64,000 bases of DNA from Lachnospiraceae bacterium (lineage in GTDB: Bacteria; Bacillota; Clostridia; Lachnospirales; Lachnospiraceae). The stretch's first letter is position 1. The number at the start of each line of letters is the position of its first letter. The position numbers were made by a program, and so were the translations under genes. The stretch covers positions 80,928 to 144,927 of the forward strand of contig CAJTHM010000015.1 of assembly GCA_910576125.1 (NCBI GenBank). Reading direction: 5' to 3'. Below are positions 51,678-60,409 of the stretch, one piece after another. The notes below the pieces were generated by a model. That model saw only the letters and a program-made list of their open reading frames with translations. It made no database searches and was not told where the DNA came from.

Positions 51678-53132
51678 TTATTCATCCACGCTGTAGTTCG
51701 GCGCCTCCTTCGTGATATGGATGTCATGAGGATGGCTCTCCTTCAGGGACGCCGCGGAAATCTTCACAAATTTCCCGTTATCTTTCAGCTCCTGGATATT
51801 ATGGGCACCGCAGTAGCCCATGCCGGAACGCAGGCCTCCCAACAGCTGGAACACCGTATCCTCCACGTCGCCCTTGTAGGCCACCCGGCCCTCCACGCCC
51901 TCGGGAACGAGCTTTCTGGCGTTCTCCTGGAAATATCTGTCCTTGCTGCCGTTCTCCATGGCGGCGATGGATCCCATGCCGCGGTAGACCTTGTATTTCC
52001 TGCCCTGGAACAGCTCATAGTCCCCGGGGCTCTCCTCACAGCCGGCGAACATGCTTCCCATCATGCAAACGCTGCCGCCTGCGGCGATGGCCTTGGTGAT
52101 GTCTCCGGAATACTTGATGCCGCCGTCCGCGATGATCGGCACGCCGTACTGCCTGGCCACTTCGTAACAGTTCATGATGGCCGTGATCTGGGGCACGCCG
52201 ATGCCGGCCACTACTCTGGTAGTGCAGATGGAGCCGGGGCCGATGCCCACCTTGACGGCATCCGCGCCGCTCTCGATCAAATCTTTCGTGGCCTCAGCCG
52301 TGGCCACATTTCCGGCGATGACCTGCAGGTCAGGATATTTTTCCTTGATCATCTTCAGGCAGTTCAGCACGTTCTCGGAATGGCCGTGGGCGCTGTCCAG
52401 CACGATGACATCCACCTTGGCATCCACCAGCGCGGCCACGCGCTCCAGCACATTCGCGGTTATCCCCACGCCTGCGCCGCACAATAGCCTCCCCTGGGCG
52501 TCTTTCGCGGCCAGCGGGTATTTGATGGCTTTCTCGATATCCTTTATGGTGATGAGGCCTTTCAGATTGAAGTCCTTGTCCACGATGGGAAGCTTCTCTT
52601 TCCTGGCATGCGCCAGAATCTGCTTCGCCTCCTCCAGCGTGATGTCCTCATGGGCGGTAATCAGCCCCTCGCTGGTCATGGATTCTTTGATTTTCTTGGT
52701 GAAATCTGTCTCGAATTTCAGGTCGCGGTTGGTGATGATGCCGACCAGCCTGCGGCCCTCTGTGACGGGTACGCCGGAAATGCGGAACTTTGCCATCAGG
52801 GCGTCCGCGTCCGCCAGCGTATGTTCGGGAGTCAGGGAAAACGGATCCGTGATGACGCCGTTCTCAGAACGCTTGACCTTGTCCACTTCTTCAGCCTGTG
52901 CCTCAATGGACATATTCTTGTGGATGATGCCGATACCACCCTGCCTCGCCATGGCGATAGCCATGCGATGCTCTGTCACCGTGTCCATTCCCGCGCTCAT
53001 CATGGGAATGTTCAGCTTAATCTTCTTCGTCAGCCATGTGTCAAGTTCCACCTGGTTCGGTACCACCTGCGAATACGCGGGTACCAGCAGCACGTCATCA
53101 AAGGTTATGCCCTCACCGATAATCTGTCCCAT
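51678..53132 (-). CDS. guaB: IMP dehydrogenase
   Basis: 484 residues. It oxidises IMP to XMP, the committed step to GMP. The catalytic barrel is interrupted by a tandem CBS domain at about 93-205. The catalytic cysteine is in GIGPGSICTTRVVAG (Cys about 304), preceded by the NAD-site segment LDSAHGHSENV (about 246-256). The mobile flap YRGMGSIAAM is at about 409-418. Length and motifs are standard. It has a consensus promoter upstream and a strong terminator downstream, so it is monocistronic. Confidence 0.97.
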   Translation of the reverse strand: MGQIIGEGITFDDVLLVPAYSQVVPNQVELDTWLTKKIKLNIPMMSAGMDTVTEHRMAIAMARQGGIGIIHKNMSIEAQAEEVDKVKRSENGVITDPFSLTPEHTLADADALMAKFRISGVPVTEGRRLVGIITNRDLKFETDFTKKIKESMTSEGLITAHEDITLEEAKQILAHARKEKLPIVDKDFNLKGLITIKDIEKAIKYPLAAKDAQGRLLCGAGVGITANVLERVAALVDAKVDVIVLDSAHGHSENVLNCLKMIKEKYPDLQVIAGNVATAEATKDLIESGADAVKVGIGPGSICTTRVVAGIGVPQITAIMNCYEVARQYGVPIIADGGIKYSGDITKAIAAGGSVCMMGSMFAGCEESPGDYELFQGRKYKVYRGMGSIAAMENGSKDRYFQENARKLVPEGVEGRVAYKGDVEDTVFQLLGGLRSGMGYCGAHNIQELKDNGKFVKISAASLKESHPHDIHITKEAPNYSVDE

Positions 53133-53191
53133 ACTCTCCTCCTATTCCAGTCACGCAACCGTTCAGTCAGTGTTTCAATATAATTCTTCTG

Positions 53192-53220
53192 AGTGTAACA
53201 AAAATTGGCTCCGATGTCAA
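53192..53220 (-). promoter_or_regulatory. Promoter of guaB
   Basis: Consensus TTGACA (53220-53215) and TACACT (53197-53192) on the minus strand with a 17-base spacer, about 60 bases before the start codon. Confidence 0.7.
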
Positions 53221-53225
53221 TAATC

Positions 53226-53735
53226 TCAATCGGAAAAAATCTTTCTGGGCGCCACATTTTTCATCAGCTTGATCATTTCCTCGGAAGGGCTCAGCATAAT
53301 CTTCTCGCCGCCCTCATAGAACAGCAGGTAACGTCTGTCCGGCTGAAGCTCCTCGCCGATGCTGTAGTCCTTTTCCTTGTTCACCTGGCGGTTCCTGTAG
53401 TTGTCCAGATGATAGCTCTTGATGGGCGCCAGGACCTCTATCCTGTCCACCTGATAGGTGGCGACTCTCTTTCTCCTGGTCTTCGCCATAATCTTGTCCA
53501 CCACCAGTTCCTTGTCCAGATAGAGATACTCGTACTCCAGATCCGTGAACATCCTCACGAAATAGGCTCCCACACCGAACACAATCGCGCCTATGAAAGC
53601 AAACAGCATCAGAGGAGGCAGCACAAATATCGCCAGGATACAGATCACCATCAGCGTCATCAGCACGGCTCTGCCTATTTTGCCCAGTATAGAAGGCTTC
53701 GCCTTTACCAGACATTCCACGTAAGCGTCACTCAT
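53226..53735 (-). CDS. Small membrane protein, probably DUF6106
   Basis: 169 residues; GGAAGG precedes the ATG. Two closely spaced membrane spans at about 20-62 form a hairpin (AVLMTLMVICILAIFVLPPLMLF, then AFIGAIVFGVGAYFV). The C-terminal half is a compact, charged, PH-like region (LEYEYLYLDKELVVDKIMAKTRRK). The opening SDAYVECLVKAKPS recalls DUF6106 proteins of Lachnospiraceae. No function is known. It lies just upstream of guaB on the same strand. Confidence 0.65.
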   Translation of the reverse strand: MSDAYVECLVKAKPSILGKIGRAVLMTLMVICILAIFVLPPLMLFAFIGAIVFGVGAYFVRMFTDLEYEYLYLDKELVVDKIMAKTRRKRVATYQVDRIEVLAPIKSYHLDNYRNRQVNKEKDYSIGEELQPDRRYLLFYEGGEKIMLSPSEEMIKLMKNVAPRKIFSD

Positions 53736-53995
53736 TTTTCATTACCTTCCTTTATCTTAGTTTCTGGTGCCATATCACTACTTACCATAATAACCTATCT
53801 TTCCCCAACTTGCAAGGCGGTTTCCGAAATCTGCCGGGGATCGGCGCTTTTTTATCTTTTTTTTAGAATCTTGTTAGAATAGTTCCATTGACAATCCGGG
53901 CTCCTGAGTATATGATTTGATTCAGATATAGTCACGGGCGGCCTTAAAACGTGAATGCAGCAGTAAATACTGATTGCAGGAAAGGTGGACTTGTC

Positions 53996-54763
53996 ATGCC
54001 GGTAATGGATGAATTCAAAGAAGAACGGGAAGCGTTGAAGCATGGAACTCCAAAACAGAAGTTTGCTTATTTTCTTGATTATTATAAATGGCATGTCGTC
54101 GCTGCCCTGGCAATCACAGGCTTTGCCGGCTCTCTGATCTACCAGGCTGTGACCCGCAAGGAGGACGCTTTCTTTGCCGCGATGGTCAATATCTATGAGA
54201 TGGCTTCCAGCGAGGAGCATATCCGGAACTTTGCCGAATACGCCGGAATCGATCTGGATGAGTACAATGTCGTGTTCGACACCTCCATACACATCGACAA
54301 TTCCTCCATGACGCAGGACACCATCGCCTCCACCCAGAAGCTGATGGTCTTCATCGCCGCCAGCGAACTCGATGTAATCATGGCGGACGAGGCCGTCATC
54401 GATCAGTATGCCTACAACGACAGCTTCTACGATATCAGAGATGTCCTCACAGACGAGCAGATTCAAAAATATGAACCCTGTTTCTTCTATATGGATCAGG
54501 CTGTGGCCGAGGCGGTCAGCGCCGCCCAGGATGATCCGGACTATGATTACAGTCAGGCGCCGGCCCATCCGGATCCCAGGAAGCCGGAGATGATGGAAAA
54601 GCCCGTCCCCGTAGGCATCTATCTGGACAACGCGGATTCCCTGAAAGAAGTCTTTTATTTCCTGAACGGGGACGGAGTCCTGGCAGTGCCCGCCACCAGC
54701 CCGAATCTGGAGACGGTGCCGAAATATGTGGATTTCATATTAGAGCCGCAGGCTGCACAATGA
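53996..54763 (+). CDS. Single-span membrane protein of unknown function
   Basis: 255 residues from the ATG at 53996, which has AAAGGTGG upstream; a start 15 codons earlier lacks such a site. A cytoplasmic basic N-terminus (FLDYYKWHVVA) leads into one membrane span at about 34-54 (WHVVAALAITGFAGSLIYQAV). The large extracellular part is acidic and looks folded (about 60-255), with no motif I recognise. It ends in a strong terminator and is monocistronic. Similar YYKWH-type anchored proteins occur in related bacteria, without an assigned role. Confidence 0.7.
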   Translation: MPVMDEFKEEREALKHGTPKQKFAYFLDYYKWHVVAALAITGFAGSLIYQAVTRKEDAFFAAMVNIYEMASSEEHIRNFAEYAGIDLDEYNVVFDTSIHIDNSSMTQDTIASTQKLMVFIAASELDVIMADEAVIDQYAYNDSFYDIRDVLTDEQIQKYEPCFFYMDQAVAEAVSAAQDDPDYDYSQAPAHPDPRKPEMMEKPVPVGIYLDNADSLKEVFYFLNGDGVLAVPATSPNLETVPKYVDFILEPQAAQ

Positions 54764-54774
54764 AGCCGAATATC

Positions 54775-54802
54775 CGGGCTGCCGTATAAGGCAGCCCGTT
54801 TT
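54775..54802 (+). terminator. Terminator of the single-span membrane protein gene
   Basis: CGGGCTGCC and GGCAGCCCG arms with a six-base loop, followed by TTTT. Confidence 0.8.
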
Positions 54803-54827
54803 CATTCATGGCATCCGTATTCCGGCT

Positions 54828-56294
54828 TCACAGCAGATCTTTCAGCATCCGGTTCACGCCGGCCGGGTCTGCCTTACCTTTCATGGCTTTCATGGTCTGT
54901 CCTACCAGAAAACCCAGCGCCCTCTCCTTGCCGCCTCTGTAGTCCTGCACGGATTTTGGATTCGCCGCAATGACTTCCTCCACGGCCTTTCGCAGGGCAT
55001 CTTCGTCACTTACCATCTTTAACCCCCGCTCTTCCACATATTTCTCAGGGTCGACGTCTTCTTCAAACATCCGTTCGAATATTTCTTTTGCCACAGTGGA
55101 GTTGACCGCCCTGCTCTCTGCCAGCGCGATGAGGCTGGCCAGATGCTCCGGCGAAAAACGGATATCCTCCGGATCCATCTCTTTTTCTTTCAGCAGGCGC
55201 AAGGTCTCCCCCATCAGCCAGTTGGACACTTTCTTGGGCTGGCCTCCCAGCGCCACGGTGGCCTCAAAGATATCCGCCATATGCTTGGAGCCGGTGATGA
55301 TTTCGATGTCGTAGTCAGGGATATCGTACTCCGCCTTGTAGCGGGCCATCTTTTCCGTGCGGAATTCCGGCTGTCTGGAACGGATTTCCTCCAGAAACCC
55401 GTCGTCGATGCTCACAGGCACCAGGTCGGGATCCGGGAAATAGCGATAGTCCCGGGCATCCTCCTTGGAGCGCATAGCATAGGAAGTCCCTTTCAGGTCA
55501 TCCCACCGCCTGGTCTCCTGCACCACGGCCTGGCCCGCCTCCAGCAGATCGATCTGGCGGTTCTTCTCCCCCTCGATGGCCCTTGCGATGGCGTGGAAGG
55601 AATTCAGGTTCTTCATCTCCGTGCGGGTGCCGTACTGCGCCGCTCCCGCCTCCCGGACGGACAGGTTCACGTCCGCCCGCATGGAGCCCTCCTGGAGCTT
55701 GCAGTCGCTGGCCCCAAGATACTGGATGATCAGCCGCAGTTTGTCCAGATAGGCTATCACTTCCTCGGCGCTTCTCATGTCCGGCTCGGACACGATTTCA
55801 ATGAGGGGCACGCCGGACCGGTTATAGTCCACCAGCGTGCAGTCCTCCCACTCGTCGTGAATCAGCTTCCCGGCATCCTCTTCCATATGGATTTCATGGA
55901 TGCCGATGCGCTTTTTTCCCTCCCCGCTCTCAATCTCCACATAGCCGTCCCGGCAGATGGGGAGGTAGAGCTGGGATATCTGGTAGTTCTGGGGATTGTC
56001 CGGGTAGAAGTAGTTCTTTCTGTCAAATTTGCAGTATCTGGTAATGGTGCAGTTGGTGGCAAGGCCCACCGCCACAGCATGCTCCAGCACTTTTTTGTTC
56101 AGCACGGGCAGAGTGCCCGGCATGCCGGTGCAGACCGGACAGGTATGGGAATTGGGCTTCCCGCCGAAGGCGGTGGAACATCCGCAGAAAATCTTGGTGT
56201 TGGTGGCCAGTTCCACGTGCACCTCCAGCCCGATGACTGTCTCGTATTCCTTAGGAAAGCCCTTATTCATTTGAGCGCTCTTCATCGTTGCCAT
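54828..56294 (-). CDS. gatB: Asp-tRNA(Asn)/Glu-tRNA(Gln) amidotransferase subunit B
   Basis: 488 residues. It activates the misacylated tRNA by phosphorylation and transfers ammonia to it. The signature YETVIGLEVHVEL is at about 17-29. A zinc site is formed by CGCS (about 37) and CPVCTGMPG (about 54). The kinase-like cradle includes NYFYPDNPQNYQISQ (about 92-106), and a YqeY-like tail domain ends the protein. It starts directly after the gatA stop codon, with no gap. It is the last gene of the aspS-gatCAB operon. Confidence 0.96.
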   Translation of the reverse strand: MATMKSAQMNKGFPKEYETVIGLEVHVELATNTKIFCGCSTAFGGKPNSHTCPVCTGMPGTLPVLNKKVLEHAVAVGLATNCTITRYCKFDRKNYFYPDNPQNYQISQLYLPICRDGYVEIESGEGKKRIGIHEIHMEEDAGKLIHDEWEDCTLVDYNRSGVPLIEIVSEPDMRSAEEVIAYLDKLRLIIQYLGASDCKLQEGSMRADVNLSVREAGAAQYGTRTEMKNLNSFHAIARAIEGEKNRQIDLLEAGQAVVQETRRWDDLKGTSYAMRSKEDARDYRYFPDPDLVPVSIDDGFLEEIRSRQPEFRTEKMARYKAEYDIPDYDIEIITGSKHMADIFEATVALGGQPKKVSNWLMGETLRLLKEKEMDPEDIRFSPEHLASLIALAESRAVNSTVAKEIFERMFEEDVDPEKYVEERGLKMVSDEDALRKAVEEVIAANPKSVQDYRGGKERALGFLVGQTMKAMKGKADPAGVNRMLKDLL

Positions 56295-57818
56295 TTATCT
56301 TCCCTCCCCTGTCCGCACAGCCTTTTCCTGACCGGCTCTGCGCAGTTGCTCATATGTGTATGCCGCCTGCAATATCTTCTTCTCCTGAAAGCAGTCTCCA
56401 ATCAGCTGCAGACCAATCGGCAGCCCCCTGCTGTCGGCCCCGCAGGGCACGCTGATGGCCGGAAGTCCCGCCAGATTCGCGGAAATCGTATAGATATCCC
56501 CCAGATACATCTTCAGAGGGTCTGACAGGCTCTCCCCCAGCCTAGGAGCCGTGGTGGGCGCCACAGGCCCCAGAATGCAGTCATATCCGGCAAAAGCCTG
56601 GTCAAAGGCCTTTTTGATCATGGCTTTCACACGCAGCGCCTTCAGATAATAGGCATCATAATAGCCGGAGCTCAGGACGAAGCTTCCCAGCATGATGCGG
56701 CGCTTCACCTCCGGGCCGAAGCCCTCCGAGCGGGTCTTTTTGTACATCTGATGCAGTTCTTCCGCGCCTGACGCCCGATAGCCGTATTTGATGCCGTCAA
56801 AGCGCTCCAGATTGGAGCTGGCCTCCGCCGCCGCGATAGTATAGTAAGCGGGAATCGCATACTCCACCAGGTTCAGGTCAAATTCCTCTACCACAGCTCC
56901 GTTTTCTGCCAGCAGCTTCGCCGCCATGCGCACGGCTTTTGCCACTTCCCCGTCAAGCCCCTGGCCGAAATAGTCTCTGGGCATGCCGATGCGCATGCCC
57001 TTTACATCCTTTTTCAGGGAAGATGTAAAATCGATATCTTTTCTATTTAAATACGTTGAGTCTTTCCTCGTTCCCGCAGCAGCCTCTCCGTCCGGTCCGC
57101 TCCCCAGGGCACCTCCGCCGGAAGCAGCAATGGTTTCCAGTATCGCGGCGCAGTCCTCCACTGTCCGGCCCAAAGGCCCTATCTGGTCCAGGGAGGAGCC
57201 ATAGGCCACCAGCCCATACCGGGACACCGTGCCATAGGTGGGCTTCATGCCTACCACACCGCAGTGGGAGGCTGGCTGCCTGACGGAGCCTCCGGTATCT
57301 GACCCTAAAGCGAAGAAGCACTCCCCTGCCGCCACAGCCGCCGCGGAACCCCCGGAAGAGCCCCCCGGCACATGCTCCGGCTGGTGGGGATTCCTCGTCA
57401 CGCCGTAGGCGGAAGTCTCCGTGGTGGATCCAAAAGCGAACTCGTCCATATTGGTCTTGCCGATGATGACCGCCCCCGCCTGTTCCAGGTTCCTGACTGC
57501 CTCCGCAGTGTAAGTGGGGACGAAATTCTCTAATATCCGGGAAGCGCAGGTAGTCCTCCTCCCTGCTGTGCATAAATTGTCCTTGACTGCCACGGGGACT
57601 CCCGCCAGAGGGCCTGCCAGTTCTCCGGCCTCAATCTTTTTCTGCACCTGTCCGGCCTTTTCCAGAGCCTTTTCTTTCTCAATCGTGATATAACAGTGGA
57701 GCTTCTCCTCCGATTCCTCTATCCGGCCCAGCACAGCCTCCATGGCCTCCACGGCCGTGACCGCGCCCTCCCGGATGGCCGTGCCCAACTCCACGGCCGA
57801 GAGCGATAAAATATCCAT
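56295..57818 (-). CDS. gatA: Asp-tRNA(Asn)/Glu-tRNA(Gln) amidotransferase subunit A
   Basis: 507 residues from the ATG at 57818. It is the glutaminase subunit of the amidase-signature family. The Ser-cis-Ser-Lys triad is visible: Lys in VAVKDNLCT (about 76), the cis-Ser in GGSSGGSAAAVA (about 150) and the nucleophile in GSDTGGSVRQPAS (about 174). An insert of about 17 residues rich in Gly and Ala (about 237-254) separates two otherwise conserved segments. Ammonia made here passes to GatB. The start is preceded by GGAAAGG within the gatC-gatA gap. Confidence 0.96.
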   Translation of the reverse strand: MDILSLSAVELGTAIREGAVTAVEAMEAVLGRIEESEEKLHCYITIEKEKALEKAGQVQKKIEAGELAGPLAGVPVAVKDNLCTAGRRTTCASRILENFVPTYTAEAVRNLEQAGAVIIGKTNMDEFAFGSTTETSAYGVTRNPHQPEHVPGGSSGGSAAAVAAGECFFALGSDTGGSVRQPASHCGVVGMKPTYGTVSRYGLVAYGSSLDQIGPLGRTVEDCAAILETIAASGGGALGSGPDGEAAAGTRKDSTYLNRKDIDFTSSLKKDVKGMRIGMPRDYFGQGLDGEVAKAVRMAAKLLAENGAVVEEFDLNLVEYAIPAYYTIAAAEASSNLERFDGIKYGYRASGAEELHQMYKKTRSEGFGPEVKRRIMLGSFVLSSGYYDAYYLKALRVKAMIKKAFDQAFAGYDCILGPVAPTTAPRLGESLSDPLKMYLGDIYTISANLAGLPAISVPCGADSRGLPIGLQLIGDCFQEKKILQAAYTYEQLRRAGQEKAVRTGEGR

Positions 57819-57917
57819 AATCTGTCTCTTTTCCTTTCCGGGAACCTGCCGCGCAGACCTCTGCCCCGCGAACGGCAGCACTTCCCGCACTTCGTACCTT
57901 TTCTTCCGCGGATGCCC

Positions 57918-58214
57918 CTACCGGGACATCACATTCGGCACCGCGAACATATTGTCCTTTTCGGCGGGGGCGTTGCTCAGAATCCCTTCACTTTCATCGC
58001 CGTTCGTCACCACGTCCTCCCGGAACACATTCTGCGCCGGGAAGACATGGGACATGGGCTCCACCCCCGCGGTATCCAGTTCGTTCAGTTTATCGATATA
58101 GTCCAGCATCCTGCCCATGTCTTTCCTGGCCTGCTCCCTTTCCTCGCCGGAGAGCTCCAGCTTGGCCAGAATGCCCACATATTCCATGGTCTCATCGCTG
58201 ATGATATTTGCCAT
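57918..58214 (-). CDS. gatC: Asp-tRNA(Asn)/Glu-tRNA(Gln) amidotransferase subunit C
   Basis: 98 residues, normal for GatC. It wraps around GatA and stabilises the GatA-GatB complex. The segments YVGILAKLELSGEER (about 12-26) and GVEPMSHVFPAQNVFREDVV (about 50-69) are family-typical. It starts 20 bases after aspS, and GAGAAGAAAT precedes its ATG. Confidence 0.95.
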   Translation of the reverse strand: MANIISDETMEYVGILAKLELSGEEREQARKDMGRMLDYIDKLNELDTAGVEPMSHVFPAQNVFREDVVTNGDESEGILSNAPAEKDNMFAVPNVMSR

Positions 58215-58234
58215 TTCTTCTCCTTTCTCTGTCC

Positions 58235-59986
58235 TCAGTCACGCACCCTGATATGCACTTCCCGCAGCTGCTGCTCCGTGACCTCGCCGGGCGCGCTGCA
58301 CATCAGATCCTGCGCGGAACCGCTCATGGGGAACGCGATCACCTCGCGGATATTCTCCTCGCCCCGAAGCAGCATCAGCATCCTGTCAATCCCCGGCGCC
58401 ATTCCCGCATGGGGCGGCGCGCCGAACTGGAACGCCTGATACAGGGCGCCGAATTTCTTCTTCAGAGTCTCCTCGTCGTATCCCGCTATCTCAAAGGCTT
58501 TCACCATGATGTTCATGTCATGATTGCGCACCGCGCCGGAGGAAAGCTCTACGCCATTGCATACGATATCATACTGGAAAGCGATAATATCCAGCGGGTC
58601 CTTCGTCTCCAGAGCCTCCAGACCGCCCTGGGGCATGGAAAAGGGATTGTGCGTGAAACCAATCTGTTTCGTCTCCGGATCCAGTTCGTACATGGGGAAA
58701 TCATTGACATAGCAGAACCGGAAAGCATTCTGCTCCGTCAGCCCCAGCTTCCAGCCCAGTTCATCGCGAATCTTCCCGGCGTAGTAATTGGCCCGCTCCT
58801 CCTTGTCCGCGATGAAGAAGATCGTGTCCCCGGCCTCCAGCCCGGCCAGCCTGCGCAGCTCCCCTTTCAGCTCCTCCGGGATGAACTTGTCGATGGGCCC
58901 TTTGTAGGAGAAGTCCTCCGCCACTTCCAGATATCCGAGCCCCGCCATACCTAAGGAAACCGCGAACTGCAGCAGCTTCTCATGGAACCCTTTGCTCATC
59001 TCGGCGTGCACCTTGACGGCCCGTACTGTCCTGCCCAGAAAAGGCTTAAAAGCACATTTCTGGAAAAAATCCGTCACATCCCGGATGCGCAGGGGATTGC
59101 GCAGATCCGGTTTGTCCGTTCCGAACTCCACCATGGCCTGGCGATAGCTGATGACAGGATAGGGCGCCTGCGTCACCGCCGCGCCCTCCGGCGCGAATTT
59201 CTCAAACACCGCCGAGAGCACTTCCTCTCCTGCCCGGAATACGTCCTCCTGGGTGGCAAAGCTCATCTCGAAATCCAGCTGGTAGAATTCCCCCGGAGAG
59301 CGGTCCGCCCTGGCGTCCTCGTCCCGGAAACAGGGCGCTATCTGGAAATACTTGTCGATGCCGGACACCATCAGCAGCTGCTTGTACTGCTGGGGCGCCT
59401 GGGGCAGCGCGTAGAACCTGCCCTTGAACTTGCGGGAGGGTACGATGTAGTCCCTTGCCCCTTCCGGCGATGAAGCGCAGAGGATGGGTGTCTGAATCTC
59501 CACGAACCCCATCTGGGTCATTTTCTGTCTCAGAAAAGCGATTACTTCCGAACGGAATAAAATATTATCCCGCACCTTGGCGTTGCGCAGGTCCAGGTAG
59601 CGGTATATCAGGCGCACTTCCTCCCTGGTCTCTTTGGAGGTCATCACCTCAAAGGGGAGCTGGCGGTACACCTTGCCCAGCACGGTGATTTCCTGAGCCT
59701 CCAGTTCGATGGTGCCGGTGGGAAGCTTGGGATTGTAAGTGTCCTCGTCCCGTTTCTCCACAGGCCCCTCCACGCTGATGCAGGTCTCTTTGATCAGCCC
59801 TTTCAAAAGTCCCGGCCTGCGGATCACGATCTGCAGCACGCCGTACATGTCTCTCAGATCGATGAAGGACACGCCGCCGTGGTCGCGGATATTCTCCACC
59901 CATCCGGCTACTTTGATGGTCTCTCCGATGTGCTGCTCTCCAATCCTTTCGATTGTCATGTCTCTGTAACAGTTCCTGTTTGTCAT
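58235..59986 (-). CDS. aspS: Aspartyl-tRNA synthetase, probably non-discriminating
   Basis: 583 residues, with the bacterial-type length and GAD insertion domain. The N-terminal OB-fold binds the anticodon (GWVENIRDHGGVSFIDLRD, about 28-46). Class II motif 2 is FRDEDARADRSPGEFYQLDFEMSF (about 217-240) and motif 3 is GMAPGIDRMLMLL (about 526-538). Linkage to gatCAB under one T-box suggests that it also makes Asp-tRNA-Asn for transamidation. That specificity cannot be proven from the sequence read here. Confidence 0.96.
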   Translation of the reverse strand: MTNRNCYRDMTIERIGEQHIGETIKVAGWVENIRDHGGVSFIDLRDMYGVLQIVIRRPGLLKGLIKETCISVEGPVEKRDEDTYNPKLPTGTIELEAQEITVLGKVYRQLPFEVMTSKETREEVRLIYRYLDLRNAKVRDNILFRSEVIAFLRQKMTQMGFVEIQTPILCASSPEGARDYIVPSRKFKGRFYALPQAPQQYKQLLMVSGIDKYFQIAPCFRDEDARADRSPGEFYQLDFEMSFATQEDVFRAGEEVLSAVFEKFAPEGAAVTQAPYPVISYRQAMVEFGTDKPDLRNPLRIRDVTDFFQKCAFKPFLGRTVRAVKVHAEMSKGFHEKLLQFAVSLGMAGLGYLEVAEDFSYKGPIDKFIPEELKGELRRLAGLEAGDTIFFIADKEERANYYAGKIRDELGWKLGLTEQNAFRFCYVNDFPMYELDPETKQIGFTHNPFSMPQGGLEALETKDPLDIIAFQYDIVCNGVELSSGAVRNHDMNIMVKAFEIAGYDEETLKKKFGALYQAFQFGAPPHAGMAPGIDRMLMLLRGEENIREVIAFPMSGSAQDLMCSAPGEVTEQQLREVHIRVRD

Positions 59987-60046
59987 AGCGGCTCCTTTCT
60001 CTGTAGACGTGTCCCGGAAAGGCGCTGTGAATTGTACAAATACACA

Positions 60047-60346
60047 TAAAAAAGCCCCGGAACACAGTTTCCTGCATCCGGGACGAATAATCCATACTAT
60101 CGATTATCCGCGGTACCACCCGCTTTGACAGGCCGTGTCTTCCATCAAAGACATGCTCGGCCTATCCACTCTTACACTTAACGCGTGTAACGTGCTGCCC
60201 TAGCAGAAGCAATACCTCCTTCTGTTCAGACAGCCTGCTCCGGAGTGTTCCCTGTAACGGTTCCCGCCGGCAGCGCTTTCAGTCGGTGACGCCGCCTTCC
60301 TGTTGCCTTTCCCGAAAAGAGTCTCCTTCATGGCATTTTTTAATAT
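60047..60346 (-). promoter_or_regulatory. T-box riboswitch controlling aspS-gatC-gatA-gatB
   Basis: The antiterminator T-box GGGTGGTACCGCGG is at 60122-60109 on the minus strand. The terminator follows: CCCGG...CCGGGG and a run of T at 60083-60047. Stem I lies at about 60330-60200. In its 3' strand, at 60252-60242, the sequence GGGAACACTCC occupies the place where the specifier is expected. It contains AAC (Asn) at 60249-60247 and an overlapping GAA (Glu) at 60250-60248. No GAC (Asp) triplet fits the same place. The leader is about 300 nt long. Confidence 0.85.
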
Positions 60347-60352
60347 GACGCT

Positions 60353-60381
60353 ATGCTATCACATTTTATCATGCTTTGCAA
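60353..60381 (-). promoter_or_regulatory. Promoter of the T-box-aspS-gatCAB transcript
   Basis: TTGCAA (60381-60376) and TAGCAT (60358-60353) on the minus strand, 17 bases apart. Confidence 0.45.
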
Positions 60382-60409
60382 GCGTTTTTTATGCCTGCCT
60401 CCTGCACCG

